Origin: Saccharothrix ecbatanensis
Lineage (GTDB): Bacteria; Actinomycetota; Actinomycetes; Mycobacteriales; Pseudonocardiaceae
Assembly: GCF_014205015.1 (NCBI RefSeq)
Contig: NZ_JACHMO010000001.1
Coordinates: 1,488,001 to 1,552,000 of the forward strand
Reading direction: 5' to 3'
Length of the DNA: 64,000 bases
Shown: positions 39,862-48,576 of the stretch, piece by piece
How the letters are laid out: each line of letters opens with the position of its first letter
How positions within the stretch are numbered: the first letter of the stretch is position 1
Position numbers and translations under genes: made by a program
Notes under the pieces: generated by a model
Seen by the model: the letters and a program-made list of their open reading frames with translations, nothing else
Told to the model about the DNA's origin: nothing
Databases searched by the model: none

Positions 39862-39969
39862 TCGGCGAGGCATTCGGCGAAACCTCCCTTCCGGGGAGAA
39901 GAAGCAGGAACTGCCGGGCGCGAGACCGGCGGGGAATCCCCACCCCTTTCAGGGAGGGGAGGTTGTCAA
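39800..39969 (+). ncRNA. Omega-RNA (reRNA) scaffold of TnpB, right end of the element
   Basis: In known TnpB elements the guide RNA scaffold overlaps the 3' end of tnpB and ends at the right end of the element. Here that region runs to GGTTGTCAA at 39961-39969, including the CCCC-A-CCC/GGG-A-GGGG hairpin, and the guide would be the next ~16-20 nt, TGGCCGCAGGCTAGTGCGGG (39970-39989). The 5' limit is a guess. Confidence 0.6.
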
Positions 39970-40018
39970 TGGCCGCAGGCTAGTGCGGGCCGACTACGAG
40001 GCAAACAGATTTGCCGTG

Positions 40019-40609
40019 TCACCCGTGTCGCCCGTGGCTCAGGAGGCGTCCTCCGACGCGGTAGCGCTGCATCACGACGCCCGTGCCGAACGTCCGGGTC
40101 TCGATCAGGTCCAGGTCCGTCCGGCGATCCTCCGGCCCGAACATCGGCCGCCCACGACCGATCAGCACCGGGTGCACGTACAACCGGTACTCGTCGATCA
40201 AACCGTGCCGGCGGAAGGCCGACGCCAGGTCCGGCCCGCCGACCACGAGGTCCCCACCCGGCGAGGCCTTCAACGCCAGCACCTCGTCCACCACCACGTC
40301 GCGCACGATGGTCGTGTTCCAGCCCGCCGACTCCAGCGTGCTCGAGTACACGATCTTCGGCATCTCCCGCCAGATGCCCGCGAACTCCACCTCCGGCCCC
40401 GTGCTCGCCGGATCACGATCCGCGGTCGGCCAGTACTCCGCCATCAGCGCATACGTGCGCCGCCCGCTCAAGAACGCGCCCATCCGCCCCAGCCACGAGT
40501 TCATGTGCTGGTGGAGCTCGTCGTCCACGACGTGCCAGTCGATCTCGCCGTCCGGCCCCTCGAAGAAGCCGTCGACGGACACCGACAGAGAGAAGATGAT
40601 CTTCCGCAT
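40019..40609 (-). CDS. Dihydrofolate reductase-family protein (RibD C-terminal domain)
   Basis: 196 residues. The start RKIIFSLSVSVDGFFEGPDGEIDW and LSGRRTYALMAEYWP, KIVYSSTLESAGWNTTIVR, GGDLVVGGPDLASAFRRHGLIDEYRLYVHPVLIGRGRPMF are typical of the RibD_C fold (DHFR-like, NADPH-binding GG-x-x-L). Members are often of unknown function; they are usually not true folate reductases. It is 6 bp after the mannonate-dehydratase gene, so it is probably part of the same operon, an odd partner for sugar genes. Its downstream end faces the TnpB element, whose right end is 50 bp away. Confidence 0.88.
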   Translation of the reverse strand: MRKIIFSLSVSVDGFFEGPDGEIDWHVVDDELHQHMNSWLGRMGAFLSGRRTYALMAEYWPTADRDPASTGPEVEFAGIWREMPKIVYSSTLESAGWNTTIVRDVVVDEVLALKASPGGDLVVGGPDLASAFRRHGLIDEYRLYVHPVLIGRGRPMFGPEDRRTDLDLIETRTFGTGVVMQRYRVGGRLLSHGRHG

Positions 40610-40615
40610 GCTCGC

Positions 40616-41845
40616 TCACCAGTCGTGGAGGGTGCCGTCCGCCAGTCGGTTCACCGGCAGGTACGCGGCACGGTAGGGGAATCTCCCGGCCGCGTCGAGG
40701 TCCAGCTCCACCCCCAACCCGGGCGAGTCGGACGGGTGCAGCAGGCCGTCCACGAACGTGTGGGAAGTACGGAACACCTCCAAGGTCTCCGCCGTGTGCG
40801 GCATGTACTCCTGGATGCCGAAGTTGTGCACCGCCAGGTCCAGGTGCAACGCGGCGGCCATGCCCACCGGCGAGATGTCCGTCGGCCCGTGCATCCCCGA
40901 CTTGACCCCGTACACCGCCGCGAAGTCCAGCACCTTCTTCAACGCCGTCACGCCACCGGTGTGCGTCACCGCCGAACGCACGTAGTCGATCAGCCGCTCG
41001 CTCAACAACGTGGTGTAGTCGTGGATCGAGTTGAACACCTCACCGATCGCCAACGGCGTCGTGGTGTGCTGCCTGATCAGCCGCAACGCCGCCTGGTCCT
41101 CACCGGGCGTGGCGTCCTCCAGCCAGAACAGGTCGTACGGCTCCAACGCCTTGCCCAACCGGGCCGCCTCGATCGGGGTCATCCGGTGGTGGCCGTCGTG
41201 CAGCAGCGGCAACGACGGCCCGAACTCCGCCCGCACCGCCTCGAACACGGAAGGCACGTGCCTCAGGTACGCACGCGTGTCCCAGCTCTCCTCCACCGGC
41301 AGCACCCCGGCCCGCGCCGGCTCGTAGTCGTACCGATCGCCGCCACCGGCCGCCGACGCCGCCACCCCGTACACCGTGTCCAGCCCCGGAATGCCGGTCT
41401 GCACCCGGATCGCCCGGAACCCGAACTCCAGGTGCAGCCGGATCGAGTCGAACAGTTCCGGCAGGTCACGCCCCGACGCGTGCCCGTACGCCAACGCGCC
41501 GACCCGGCACGCCCCACCCAGCAACTGGTACAGCGGCATCCCGGCGGCACGGGCTTTGATGTCCCACAACGCGGTGTCGACGGCGGCGATCGCGGCCATC
41601 GTCACCGGGCCACGCCGCCAGTACGCGCCCCGGTACAGGTACTGCCAGGTGTCCTCGATGGCCGACGCGTCCCGCCCGATCAGCAGCGGCACGACGTGCT
41701 CCCGCAGGTACGCCTCCACCGCCAGCTCACGACCGTTGAGCGTGGCGTCACCCAGACCGGTGATCCCGTCCTCGGTGGTGATCCGGAGCGTGACGAAGTT
41801 CCGCCCCGGGCTGGTCACCACCACCTCCACCGCCGCGATCTTCAC
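40616..41845 (-). CDS. Mannonate dehydratase-like enolase superfamily protein (ManD/RspA)
   Basis: 409 residues. The capping domain starts [39 protein letters not shown]; the barrel has the metal ligands in LLHDGHHRM (Asp), [12 protein letters not shown] (Glu) and [13 protein letters not shown] (Glu), plus [26 protein letters not shown] and [17 protein letters not shown] are typical of the ManD group, which dehydrates D-mannonate (or gluconate in others) to 2-keto-3-deoxygluconate. Activity differs between subgroups. It overlaps the glycosidase gene by 4 bp, so the likely substrate comes from a uronic-acid or aldonic-acid containing glycan. Cytoplasmic. Confidence 0.9.
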   Translation of the reverse strand: MKIAAVEVVVTSPGRNFVTLRITTEDGITGLGDATLNGRELAVEAYLREHVVPLLIGRDASAIEDTWQYLYRGAYWRRGPVTMAAIAAVDTALWDIKARAAGMPLYQLLGGACRVGALAYGHASGRDLPELFDSIRLHLEFGFRAIRVQTGIPGLDTVYGVAASAAGGGDRYDYEPARAGVLPVEESWDTRAYLRHVPSVFEAVRAEFGPSLPLLHDGHHRMTPIEAARLGKALEPYDLFWLEDATPGEDQAALRLIRQHTTTPLAIGEVFNSIHDYTTLLSERLIDYVRSAVTHTGGVTALKKVLDFAAVYGVKSGMHGPTDISPVGMAAALHLDLAVHNFGIQEYMPHTAETLEVFRTSHTFVDGLLHPSDSPGLGVELDLDAAGRFPYRAAYLPVNRLADGTLHDW

Positions 41846-43797
41846 GAGCGCCCCCTCCGCACTTCCGCCACCAGCACGCCATATGCGTCAAGCTCCACAG
41901 TGGACAAGACATCCCCGTCCAACGACACCAAAGACCCGTCCACCAGCGGTTCCACCACGACCGGCGACGCGTGCTGGCTGATGAACCACGCGAACACCCG
42001 CCCGTCGGACGAATGCTCCATCAACCCCGTCATCACCAACGGATCATCGACCCGCACCGACGGCGTCACGCCGGCCGAAGCCGCCAACGCCGCGTACAGC
42101 CGCCACGTCGGCTCCGGATTCACCCGAGGCGTCATCGCCGCCATGTGCTCCAACGGGTAGGTGCACAGCACCATCCACCCGTCACCGACCCGATGCCGCA
42201 GCAACGCCGGCCGACCACGCCCGTCCACCGCGATCACCTCCGCGCCGTCCGGCACCACCGGCAGGAACGCCCGCGAGTTCTCCGTCCCGCCGACCCGGAA
42301 CACCAACTCCTCGCCCGTCCCGATACCGCCGAAGTCCCGGACGAACACCATCCGCAGCTCGTCGTCCTCGATCGGGTCGACCAACCCGTACCGCAACTGC
42401 TTCACCACGCCGAACGTCTCGTCCAGCTTCGGCCACCACGGCCCGCGCTGCGTCCGGTGCTCGCCGACGAAGTACGACGCGTACACCACCGCGCCCGCCG
42501 ACGCGCGCTCCACCAACGTCCGCCACGTCGGCGCGGTGAGCTGCTTGACCGACGGCACCAGGTGCAGCGCGCAGTCGTCCGGCACACCGTCCAGCTCGCG
42601 CACCACGCCCACAGGCAGGTCAGCCTCCCGCGCCGCGATGTACGCCTGCCGGGAGTTGTTCGCCACGCTGGTGGCGTCCTCAGGCTGAGTGAACGGGTAC
42701 GGAGCCTCCAGGAACGACGACACCAGCAGCGCGATCCGCGTGTCCGGCCGCCGCAACCGCGCGAAATCCGTGCGCCGCAACACTTCCGTGAACGCGTGCA
42801 CCTCCCGCAGCTGCTGCTTGGGCCGTCCCAGCGAGTCGGTCAACCCGAAGTGCATCTCGAACGGGTGGTGCCGGTACGGGTCCTGGTCGGCCAGGTCGTC
42901 GTAGTCGGTGTTGTTCCACGGTATCCAGCCGGTCGCGCCCGCCAGCAGCGTCGTGTGCAGGATCTGCCGGTAGTAGTGCGCGGCGTTGGCCTCGGAGACG
43001 TAGTCGGACGTGACCCCGAACTCCTCCATGACCACCGGCTTGCCACCGATGTCGAGCAGCTCGCAGACGAAGGCCGCGCCCAGGTGCAGCCGCAGCTGGT
43101 CGTCCTCCATCCGGTACACGTGCGGCCCGTGGAAGTCGATCAACGGCGCCAGGTCGCGGACCCGGAAACCGTTGTCCAGCCCGGTGATCTCCACGCCCCA
43201 CGCGCCGTCACCGACCGACACGGGCTGCGTCGCCCCGGCCGCCCTGATCTCGCCGATCAACGCCGCCGCCCACGCCGTCACCGCGTCCGCGTCCAGCGTG
43301 CCGATGCCGCGCGACTTCCAGTCCGCGTAGATCGGGATCTCGTTGCTCAGCAGCCACCCCGCGACCGCCGGGTGGTCCTTCCAGCGGCCGGTCAGCTCCC
43401 GGACGTACCAGCGCTGCCGCTCCAGGAACGACTCGTCGGTGAAGATGTCCCGGCCGTCGCGCCACGCCGGGTCCCAGTTCTGGCCGGACATGTGGCCGAC
43501 CACGAACGTCGGGATCGTCCGCATCCCCAACGCGAGATGCCGGTCGAGGAAGTCGTCGTACCTGGTCAGCAGCTTCTCGTCCAGCGCGTCCTCGGTGGGC
43601 ATGAAGTCCGGCCAGTAGAAGAAGCTGCGGGTCAGGCCGATGCCGTGGTCGCGCATCACCCGCAGCTCCTCGTCCACCACGGACGGGTCGTAGTTGCGCC
43701 ACATCAGCGGGCCGCCGGTGCTCGACCAGTAGTTGACCCCGACCCAGACCAGCGGGGAGCCGTCGGCGTCGGCGAGCTTGGCGGAGTTGCGCTGCAT
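41842..43797 (-). CDS. Intracellular glycoside hydrolase, clan GH-A (GH5-like)
   Basis: 651 residues, no signal peptide. The TIM barrel (~10-330) starts [53 protein letters not shown] and contains [15 protein letters not shown] with the presumed acid/base Glu, and [17 protein letters not shown] with the presumed nucleophile Glu. A C-terminal region (~345-651) with a beta-galactosidase-trimerisation-like Rossmann part ([34 protein letters not shown]) and a beta domain follows. The layout suggests an exo-acting mannosidase- or galactosidase-like enzyme on imported oligosaccharides. The exact CAZy subfamily is not certain. It heads an operon with ManD and the DHFR-like gene, under a divergent LacI regulator. 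Confidence 0.78.
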   Translation of the reverse strand: MQRNSAKLADADGSPLVWVGVNYWSSTGGPLMWRNYDPSVVDEELRVMRDHGIGLTRSFFYWPDFMPTEDALDEKLLTRYDDFLDRHLALGMRTIPTFVVGHMSGQNWDPAWRDGRDIFTDESFLERQRWYVRELTGRWKDHPAVAGWLLSNEIPIYADWKSRGIGTLDADAVTAWAAALIGEIRAAGATQPVSVGDGAWGVEITGLDNGFRVRDLAPLIDFHGPHVYRMEDDQLRLHLGAAFVCELLDIGGKPVVMEEFGVTSDYVSEANAAHYYRQILHTTLLAGATGWIPWNNTDYDDLADQDPYRHHPFEMHFGLTDSLGRPKQQLREVHAFTEVLRRTDFARLRRPDTRIALLVSSFLEAPYPFTQPEDATSVANNSRQAYIAAREADLPVGVVRELDGVPDDCALHLVPSVKQLTAPTWRTLVERASAGAVVYASYFVGEHRTQRGPWWPKLDETFGVVKQLRYGLVDPIEDDELRMVFVRDFGGIGTGEELVFRVGGTENSRAFLPVVPDGAEVIAVDGRGRPALLRHRVGDGWMVLCTYPLEHMAAMTPRVNPEPTWRLYAALAASAGVTPSVRVDDPLVMTGLMEHSSDGRVFAWFISQHASPVVVEPLVDGSLVSLDGDVLSTVELDAYGVLVAEVRRGRS

Positions 43798-43866
43798 GGC
43801 GACAGGTATATCGTTTAACTAGCCATATGTCGAGGCACAGGGACCAGCAGGTGTAACGTTTGCCGG

Positions 43867-44925
43867 GTGGTGAGACGTGCTCAGGGCAAGCCGACGATCG
43901 CCGACGTCGCCGCCCTCGCCGGGGTGTCGGTGGCGGCGGTGTCGAAGGTCGTCAACGGGAAGGGCAGCATCTCCGCGCCCACCCGTGAACGCGTCCTGAC
44001 CGCCGCGAGCAAGCTCCAGTGGACGCCGTCCGCCGCCGCAGTCGCCCTGCGCTCGGCGAAGACCCGCGCCATCGGCATGGTCGCCAGGCGCTCGCCGGAC
44101 CTGCTCAGCGCCGACCCGCACTTCACCCTGCTGATCTCCGGCATCGAGAGCGAGCTGTCCCCGCTCGGCTACGGCCTGCTACTGCACATCGTGGGCGAGG
44201 AACCGTCCGCCGAGGAGGCCGCCTACCGCAGACTGGCCGACGAACGTCGGGTCGACGGCGTCGTGCTCACCGAGAGCCTCATCGGCGACACCCGGTTCGA
44301 CCTGCTGCGAACGCTCGGCATGAACACCGTTCTGATCGGCACGCCCTGGCGGGACGACCCGGTGCCCGCCGTGCAGGCGACGGGGCTGGACAGCGGGATC
44401 CGGTCGGCCGTCGAACACCTGGTGGCGCACGGGCACCAGCGCGTCGCATACGTGTCCGGCCCCGAGGACCGGGTGCACACCCGCTACCGACGCCGGGTGT
44501 TCGAGGAAGCGTTGGCGGCGCACGACCTCACGCCCAGTCACACGATCGTGTCGGACTTCACCGCCGCCGGCGCGGTCGACGCCGTCGGCAGGCTGCTGGC
44601 CGACCGCCGCCGCCCGACCGCCGTCCTGTTCGCCAACGACTCGATGGCCGTGGCCGGGATGAGCGCGGCCCGGCGGCTCGGCGTGGACGTGCCCGGCGAC
44701 CTGTCCGTGATCGGCCACGACGACCTGCCGCTCGGCGAACTCGTCTACCCGCAGCTCACGACCGTGCGGCAGGACCTGGTCGGCCTCGGCCGTGCGGCGG
44801 CACGCGTCCTGCTGGCGTCCCTTGGCGAGATCGAGGACGCCACGGTCGACATCCGGCCGCCTGAACTGGTGGTCCGCGAGTCCACCGGTCCGCTGACCAG
44901 CCGTGAGCCCGTCCACCCCACGTAA
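43867..44925 (+). CDS. LacI/GalR-family repressor
   Basis: 352 residues from GTG at 43867. The HTH starts KPTIADVAALAGVSVAAVSKVVNGKGSISAPTRERVLTAASKLQWTPSAAAVALRS, standard LacI; the sensor domain follows (IGMVARRSPDLLSADPHFTLLISGIESELSPLGYGLLLHI, HGHQRVAYVSGPEDRVHTRYRRRVFEEAL, VIGHDDLPLGELVYPQLTTVRQDL). It is divergent from the glycosidase operon, with a 69-bp shared spacer holding the AT-rich TATATCGTTTAACTAG stretch and a central-CG AACGTT at 43855-43860, both candidate operator elements. It probably represses that operon and responds to a sugar. The stop lies in a 12-bp tandem repeat. Confidence 0.93.
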   Translation: MVRRAQGKPTIADVAALAGVSVAAVSKVVNGKGSISAPTRERVLTAASKLQWTPSAAAVALRSAKTRAIGMVARRSPDLLSADPHFTLLISGIESELSPLGYGLLLHIVGEEPSAEEAAYRRLADERRVDGVVLTESLIGDTRFDLLRTLGMNTVLIGTPWRDDPVPAVQATGLDSGIRSAVEHLVAHGHQRVAYVSGPEDRVHTRYRRRVFEEALAAHDLTPSHTIVSDFTAAGAVDAVGRLLADRRRPTAVLFANDSMAVAGMSAARRLGVDVPGDLSVIGHDDLPLGELVYPQLTTVRQDLVGLGRAAARVLLASLGEIEDATVDIRPPELVVRESTGPLTSREPVHPT

Positions 44926-44939
44926 AGCCCCACGTAAAG
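44916..44939 (+). repeat. 12-bp perfect tandem duplication
   Basis: CCCCACGTAAAG occurs twice head to tail (44916-44927 and 44928-44939), the first copy containing the LacI stop codon. It is probably a small slippage or duplication event, and it leaves the sirtuin Shine-Dalgarno (GTGGAG) just downstream. Confidence 0.6.
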
Positions 44940-44947
44940 TGGAGCGC

Positions 44948-45823
44948 ATGCGCACACGGCCGACGTTGAGCTGGACGGCGACCGGCGCCCCGTTGCCGCG
45001 CACGACCAGCCTGGACGAGGTCGTGCGGGTGGTCGCGGACGGGCGGGTGCTGGTGCTCAGCGGCGCCGGCCTGTCCACCGAGTCCGGCATCCCGGACTAC
45101 CGGGGCGCGGCGGGCAGCCTGCGCAAGCACACCCCGATGACGTACGACGAGTTCGTCGGCAGCGTCGAGGGCAGGCGCCGGTACTGGGCCCGCAGCCACC
45201 TCGGCTGGCGGACCATCGCCCGTGCCGCACCGAACACCGGCCACCACGCGGTCGCCGAACTGCACGCCCGCGGCCACGTGTCCGGCGTGATCACGCAGAA
45301 CGTCGACGGCCTGCACCAGGCCGCGGGCACACCCGACGTGGTCGAACTGCACGGCAGCCTGGACCGGGTCGTCTGCCTGGACTGCCGAGCCGTGAGCCCC
45401 CGCGAAGACCTGGACCGCCGCCTCCGTGCGGCCAACCCCACGTTCGAGGCGACCGCCACCCGCATCAACCCGGACGGCGACGTGGACCTGGCCGACCACG
45501 AGGTCCGCTCGTTCCAGCTCGTGGCCTGCGCCGACTGCGTGACCGGTGTGCTCAAACCGGACGTGGTGTTCTTCGGCGAGAACGTCCCCCGCTCACGCGT
45601 GGACCAGTGCTACGGCTTGGTCGACTCCGCCGACGCCCTGCTGGTGCTCGGCTCCTCGCTGACGGTCATGTCCGGCCTGCGTTTCGTCCGCCACGCCGCC
45701 ACCACCGGCAAACCGGTCCTCATCGTCAACCAGGGCGAGACCCGAGGAGACCCCCACGCCACGGTGCGAGTGGACCTGCCTCTGGGCCAAGCCCTGGCCG
45801 AACTACTGACCCACCTGCCCTAA
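44948..45823 (+). CDS. Sir2-family NAD-dependent protein deacylase
   Basis: 291 residues from ATG at 44948 (GTGGAG upstream); the longer open frame is not needed. The NAD site is GAGLSTESGIPDYRG at 39-53, followed by ITQNVDGLHQ near 115-124, catalytic His135 in VELHGSL, zinc cysteines 143/146 (CLDC) and 194/197 (CADC), and VVFFGENVP and LGSSLTVMSG blocks. The protein removes acyl groups from lysine using NAD, releasing nicotinamide; substrates are unknown. It lies between the LacI gene and a terminator hairpin, and is probably independent of the LacI operon. Confidence 0.95.
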   Translation: MRTRPTLSWTATGAPLPRTTSLDEVVRVVADGRVLVLSGAGLSTESGIPDYRGAAGSLRKHTPMTYDEFVGSVEGRRRYWARSHLGWRTIARAAPNTGHHAVAELHARGHVSGVITQNVDGLHQAAGTPDVVELHGSLDRVVCLDCRAVSPREDLDRRLRAANPTFEATATRINPDGDVDLADHEVRSFQLVACADCVTGVLKPDVVFFGENVPRSRVDQCYGLVDSADALLVLGSSLTVMSGLRFVRHAATTGKPVLIVNQGETRGDPHATVRVDLPLGQALAELLTHLP

Positions 45824-45851
45824 CCCCGCCCCGCGCCCTTGCGAGGTCGCG

Positions 45852-45922
45852 TCGATCGTTCGCGCCCCGTTTTCCGGCGATCACGCCCTTCGATCGTCGG
45901 AAAACGGGGCGCGAGCGGTCGA
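45852..45922. terminator. 31-bp bidirectional hairpin
   Basis: Bases 45852-45882 pair with 45892-45922 over 31 bp with only three G-U wobbles (cores CGCGCCCCGTTTTCCG and CGGAAAACGGGGCGCG) and a 9-nt loop. It sits between the convergent sirtuin and methyltransferase genes and includes the last codons of the latter, so it probably terminates both. Confidence 0.7.
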
Positions 45923-46588
45923 CTCCCCAGGCGACCGAGCCGCCATCTGCGAAGCAGGGGCAATCAAACACAGCACGTGGTCTGAGCGGGTGCCCTCTTC
46001 GCCGTTGGGGCCGGTCATGTCGCGCTCTACGGTCTCGTCCACCTCGACGGTCCAACGCTGGTCCAGCTTGAGCGACTCCAGCAGTTCGGCGTTGGTGTCG
46101 AAGTGGTGGTTGGCGTGCGGGTGGTCGTGTTGCCACGAGGCCCACCCGCCGTGCCCGACGATCAGCAGCACACCGCCCGGCGCCACCGCCTCGGCCGCCC
46201 GCGCCAGGATCGCGTGCCGCTCACCGTCCGCCGCCACCGCCGAGTGCAGGAACATCGCCGAGACCAGGTCGTACGTGCCGGTCGGGAACGACCGCGCCAG
46301 GTCGTGCTGCTGCCAGTCGATCCGCGCGGCGAGGCCCGCCTCGGTGGCCCGCGCCGCGCCCCGGGCCAACGCCGTGGTCGACACGTCGACGGCGGTGACC
46401 GTCCAGCCCCGCGAGGCCAGCCACAGGGCGTCGCCGCCCTCGCCGCAGCCCAGGTCGAGCACGGTGCCGGGGGTGAGCTGCGAGACCTCTCTCTCGAACA
46501 GCTCGTTGACCGAGCCGGTCCAGATCTGGCCCTTCTCGCGGTAGAACGTCTCCCAGTGGTCCTCAGTCATGTTCACGTCCGTGTTCAT
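45881..46588 (-). CDS. Class I SAM-dependent methyltransferase
   Basis: 235 residues from ATG at 46588, with GGAGG 9 bases upstream; a start at 46648 is less likely and 46570 is an alternative. Motifs TVLDLGCGEGGDALWLASRGWTVTAVDVSTTAL (I), IDWQQHDLARSFPTGTYDLVSAMFLHSA (II/III) and VAPGGVLLIVGHGG identify a Methyltransf_25-like protein. The His-rich turn HDHPHANHHFD near residue 165 is unusual. The C-terminus (SPGESTARAPFSDDRRA) is encoded inside the long terminator hairpin. Small-molecule or tellurite/thiopurine-type methylation is possible; unproven. Confidence 0.9.
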   Translation of the reverse strand: MNTDVNMTEDHWETFYREKGQIWTGSVNELFEREVSQLTPGTVLDLGCGEGGDALWLASRGWTVTAVDVSTTALARGAARATEAGLAARIDWQQHDLARSFPTGTYDLVSAMFLHSAVAADGERHAILARAAEAVAPGGVLLIVGHGGWASWQHDHPHANHHFDTNAELLESLKLDQRWTVEVDETVERDMTGPNGEEGTRSDHVLCLIAPASQMAARSPGESTARAPFSDDRRA

Positions 46589-46619
46589 GTCTTCGATCCT
46601 CCGAACATACGCCAGTCTT

Positions 46620-46647
46620 GGCAAACTTTGTTGCCGATCCAGCAACA
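46620..46647. promoter_or_regulatory. Overlapping inverted repeats upstream of the methyltransferase
   Basis: GGCAA-N6-TTGCC (46620-46635) overlaps TGTTGC-N7-GCAACA (46629-46647), both perfect. They lie about 32 bp upstream of the minus-strand methyltransferase start and 150 bp before the EPS operon start, in the 210-bp divergent spacer. Possible operator; regulator unknown. The remaining spacer shows nothing clear. Confidence 0.35.
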
Positions 46648-46798
46648 CGCTCCCACTGCGTAGTCGGGGTGATAACTCGAACGAGTGGTGACCTATCGCT
46701 CGATCGAGTAGCGAAGATCCGGGTCCTACGCTCGCCCTCCGATATCGGGATCACACCGACCGCGTCCGCGCGCCGGATGTCTCCATGGGAAGAGTCGC

Positions 46799-47632
46799 GT
46801 GACTGGTTACCTCGAACTCGCCGCGTCCGCGGTGCTCTACGCACTGGGCATCGTCGCCCAGTCGGTCGCCTCCCGGCGGGCCGACGAAGGCGGCGGCGGA
46901 CTCGGGCTGCTCGCCCGGCTCGTCCGGGACCGGCTCTACCTGCTGGGCTTCGCCGGCCAGGTCGGCGGGTTCGCACTGGCCTTCCTCGCCCGCGCCGAAC
47001 TCCCGCTCTACCTCGTCCAGGCCGGCTCCTCGTGCGCGGTCGGGTTGGCCACGCTCTTCGGCATCGCCGTCCTCGGCTGGCGGGTCCGCACGGTCGAGGT
47101 GGTCGTCCTCGTCGTGATGGCGACCGGCCTGGTGCTGCTCGTCGCGGCGGCCACCCCCTCGGCCGCGCACGACGTCCCGCAGGGCCTCGGCATCGTCCTC
47201 TTCGGACTCCCGCTGGTCGCCCTCGCCCTGGTCCAACGACGGATCAACGGAGTGGTGCCCCTGTCCGTGGCGGCCGGGCTCACGTTCGCCGTCGTCGCCA
47301 TGACCAGCCGCACCCTGGCCGACGAACCGTTCCTCACCCTCCCGCTGTACCCGTTGGCGTGGTTGATGATCGCCGCCGCCCTCGTCGGCCAGTCCTACCT
47401 CGCCCTGTCCCTGCGCCGCGGCTCGGCCACCTCCACCGTCGCCACCATGGACGCCACCACGGTCGTCATCACCTCCGTCATCGGCATCGCCGCCCTCGGC
47501 GACCGGATCACCCCAGGCCGCGAGTTGTGGGTCGTGCTCGGCGTGGGCCTGGTCGTGTCCGGTGTGCTGCTGCTCGGCTCCGCCGACCGGTTCGCCAAGA
47601 CCACCAAGGACTCGGCACAGGTGTCCGGATGA
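46799..47632 (+). CDS. DMT/EamA-like multi-helix membrane protein, first gene of EPS operon
   Basis: 277 residues, GTG start after GGGAAGAG. About nine hydrophobic helices, with repeats typical of DMT transporters: YLELAASAVLYALGIVAQSVASRR, LPLYLVQAGSSCAVGLATLFGIAVLGWR, and VATMDATTVVITSVIGIAALGDRITPGRELWVVLGVGLVVSGVLLL, where the E/D-R-I-x-x-x-x near the end is a DMT signature. It could move a small sugar, nucleotide-sugar or metabolite. It overlaps the deacetylase gene by 4 bp. The role in exopolysaccharide assembly is inferred from position only. NIPA-like magnesium transporters share this fold. Confidence 0.8.
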   Translation: MTGYLELAASAVLYALGIVAQSVASRRADEGGGGLGLLARLVRDRLYLLGFAGQVGGFALAFLARAELPLYLVQAGSSCAVGLATLFGIAVLGWRVRTVEVVVLVVMATGLVLLVAAATPSAAHDVPQGLGIVLFGLPLVALALVQRRINGVVPLSVAAGLTFAVVAMTSRTLADEPFLTLPLYPLAWLMIAAALVGQSYLALSLRRGSATSTVATMDATTVVITSVIGIAALGDRITPGRELWVVLGVGLVVSGVLLLGSADRFAKTTKDSAQVSG

Positions 47633-48576
47633 GCACCGCCAGCGTCTCGCTCGACCTCGACAACCTCTGGGCCTACCTGAAAACACACGGCAACCCCGAG
47701 TGGGAACGCCGCCCCAGCTTCCTCCCCACCGCCGTGCCGAGACTGCTGGAAGCCTTCGGCGCCAACGGCCTCACCACCACGGTCTTCGTCGTCGGCGCGG
47801 ACGTCGAACGTGACGACGGCGCAAAGGCCGTCGCCGACATCACCGCGGCCGGCCACGAGATCGCCAACCACTCCTACGGCCACGAACCCTGGCTGCACCG
47901 CTACTCCCGGAGCAGGCTCGAAGCCGAACTCGCCCGCACCGAGCACGCCATCATCACGGCCGGCGCGCCCCGGCCCACGGGCTTCCGCGGGCCGGGCTTC
48001 AGCGTCACGCACACCCTGCTGGAACTCCTCGCCGAACGCGGCTACCGCTACGACGCCAGCACCCTGCCCACCTGGATCGGCCCCCTGGCCCGCGCCTACC
48101 ACAACCGCACCGCGCCGACCGGCGGCGACCGCGACCTGTTCGGCGGCTTCTCCCGCGTCCGCGCCCCGAACGCCGCCTACCGCTGGCGCGTCGGCACGGG
48201 CCTGGTCGAACTGCCGGTCACCACCATGCCGCTGCTGCGCGTCCCCATCCACGGCTCCTACCTGCTCCAACTGCACCAGGTCTCACCCCGCCTCGCCCGC
48301 GGCTACTTCACCGCCGCGCTGCGACTGTGCCGGGCGCGCGGCGTGCAGCCGTCGTTGTTGCTGCACCCCACGGACGTCCTCGGTGCGGCCGAAGCACCGG
48401 GCATGGAGTTCTTCCCCGGCATGGCGGTGCCCGGCGCGCGGAAGGTCGAGTTCCTGGGCTGGGTCCTCGGCGCCCTGCGCGCCCACTTCGACGTCGTCGG
48501 CACCGGTGAGCACGTCCGCCGGCTCGAAGCGAGCCTGCCCGAGCAGGACACCGGACTGCTGGCGCGGTGCGGCTGA
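47629..48576 (+). CDS. Polysaccharide deacetylase (NodB homology, CE4)
   Basis: 315 residues from ATG at 47629 (4-bp overlap). The NodB fold is seen in SVSLDLDNLWAY (the catalytic-base region, with SLDLD as the TFDD-like motif), TVFVVGADVERDD, AAGHEIANHSYGHEPWLHRYSRSRLEAEL (the metal His-x3-His, NHSYGH) and GFRGPGFSVTHTLLELLAERGYRYDAST. Family enzymes remove N- or O-acetyl groups from glycans using a divalent metal. No signal peptide is evident, so it may act at the inner face of the membrane or on a lipid-linked precursor. It fits modification of an acetylated repeat unit. Confidence 0.9.
   Translation: MSTASVSLDLDNLWAYLKTHGNPEWERRPSFLPTAVPRLLEAFGANGLTTTVFVVGADVERDDGAKAVADITAAGHEIANHSYGHEPWLHRYSRSRLEAELARTEHAIITAGAPRPTGFRGPGFSVTHTLLELLAERGYRYDASTLPTWIGPLARAYHNRTAPTGGDRDLFGGFSRVRAPNAAYRWRVGTGLVELPVTTMPLLRVPIHGSYLLQLHQVSPRLARGYFTAALRLCRARGVQPSLLLHPTDVLGAAEAPGMEFFPGMAVPGARKVEFLGWVLGALRAHFDVVGTGEHVRRLEASLPEQDTGLLARCG

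Larger units (their letters stand above)
38620..39969 (+). mobile_element. IS200/IS605-type TnpB-only element (IS1341-like)
   Basis: An element carrying tnpB (38713-39861) and no tnpA. The left end contains a small stem GGCG-TTCA-CGCC (~38628-38640) within a region upstream of tnpB; the exact left cut is uncertain. The right end has a hairpin CCCC-A-CCC / GGG-A-GGGG (~39938-39960) and ends GGTTGTCAA, where TCAA is the type of right cleavage site known for this family. The flank begins TGGCCGCAGG. It lies between the DHFR-like gene and the methyltransferase gene. Right boundary 39969 is well supported; left is approximate. Confidence 0.75.

Noticed and set aside
38605..39873. 422-codon frame antisense to tnpB
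   Set aside because: Pro/Arg/His-rich shadow; TnpB motifs on the plus strand are complete.
39983..42160. 725-codon plus-strand frame across DHFR-like and ManD genes
   Set aside because: Antisense shadow of three conserved minus-strand genes.
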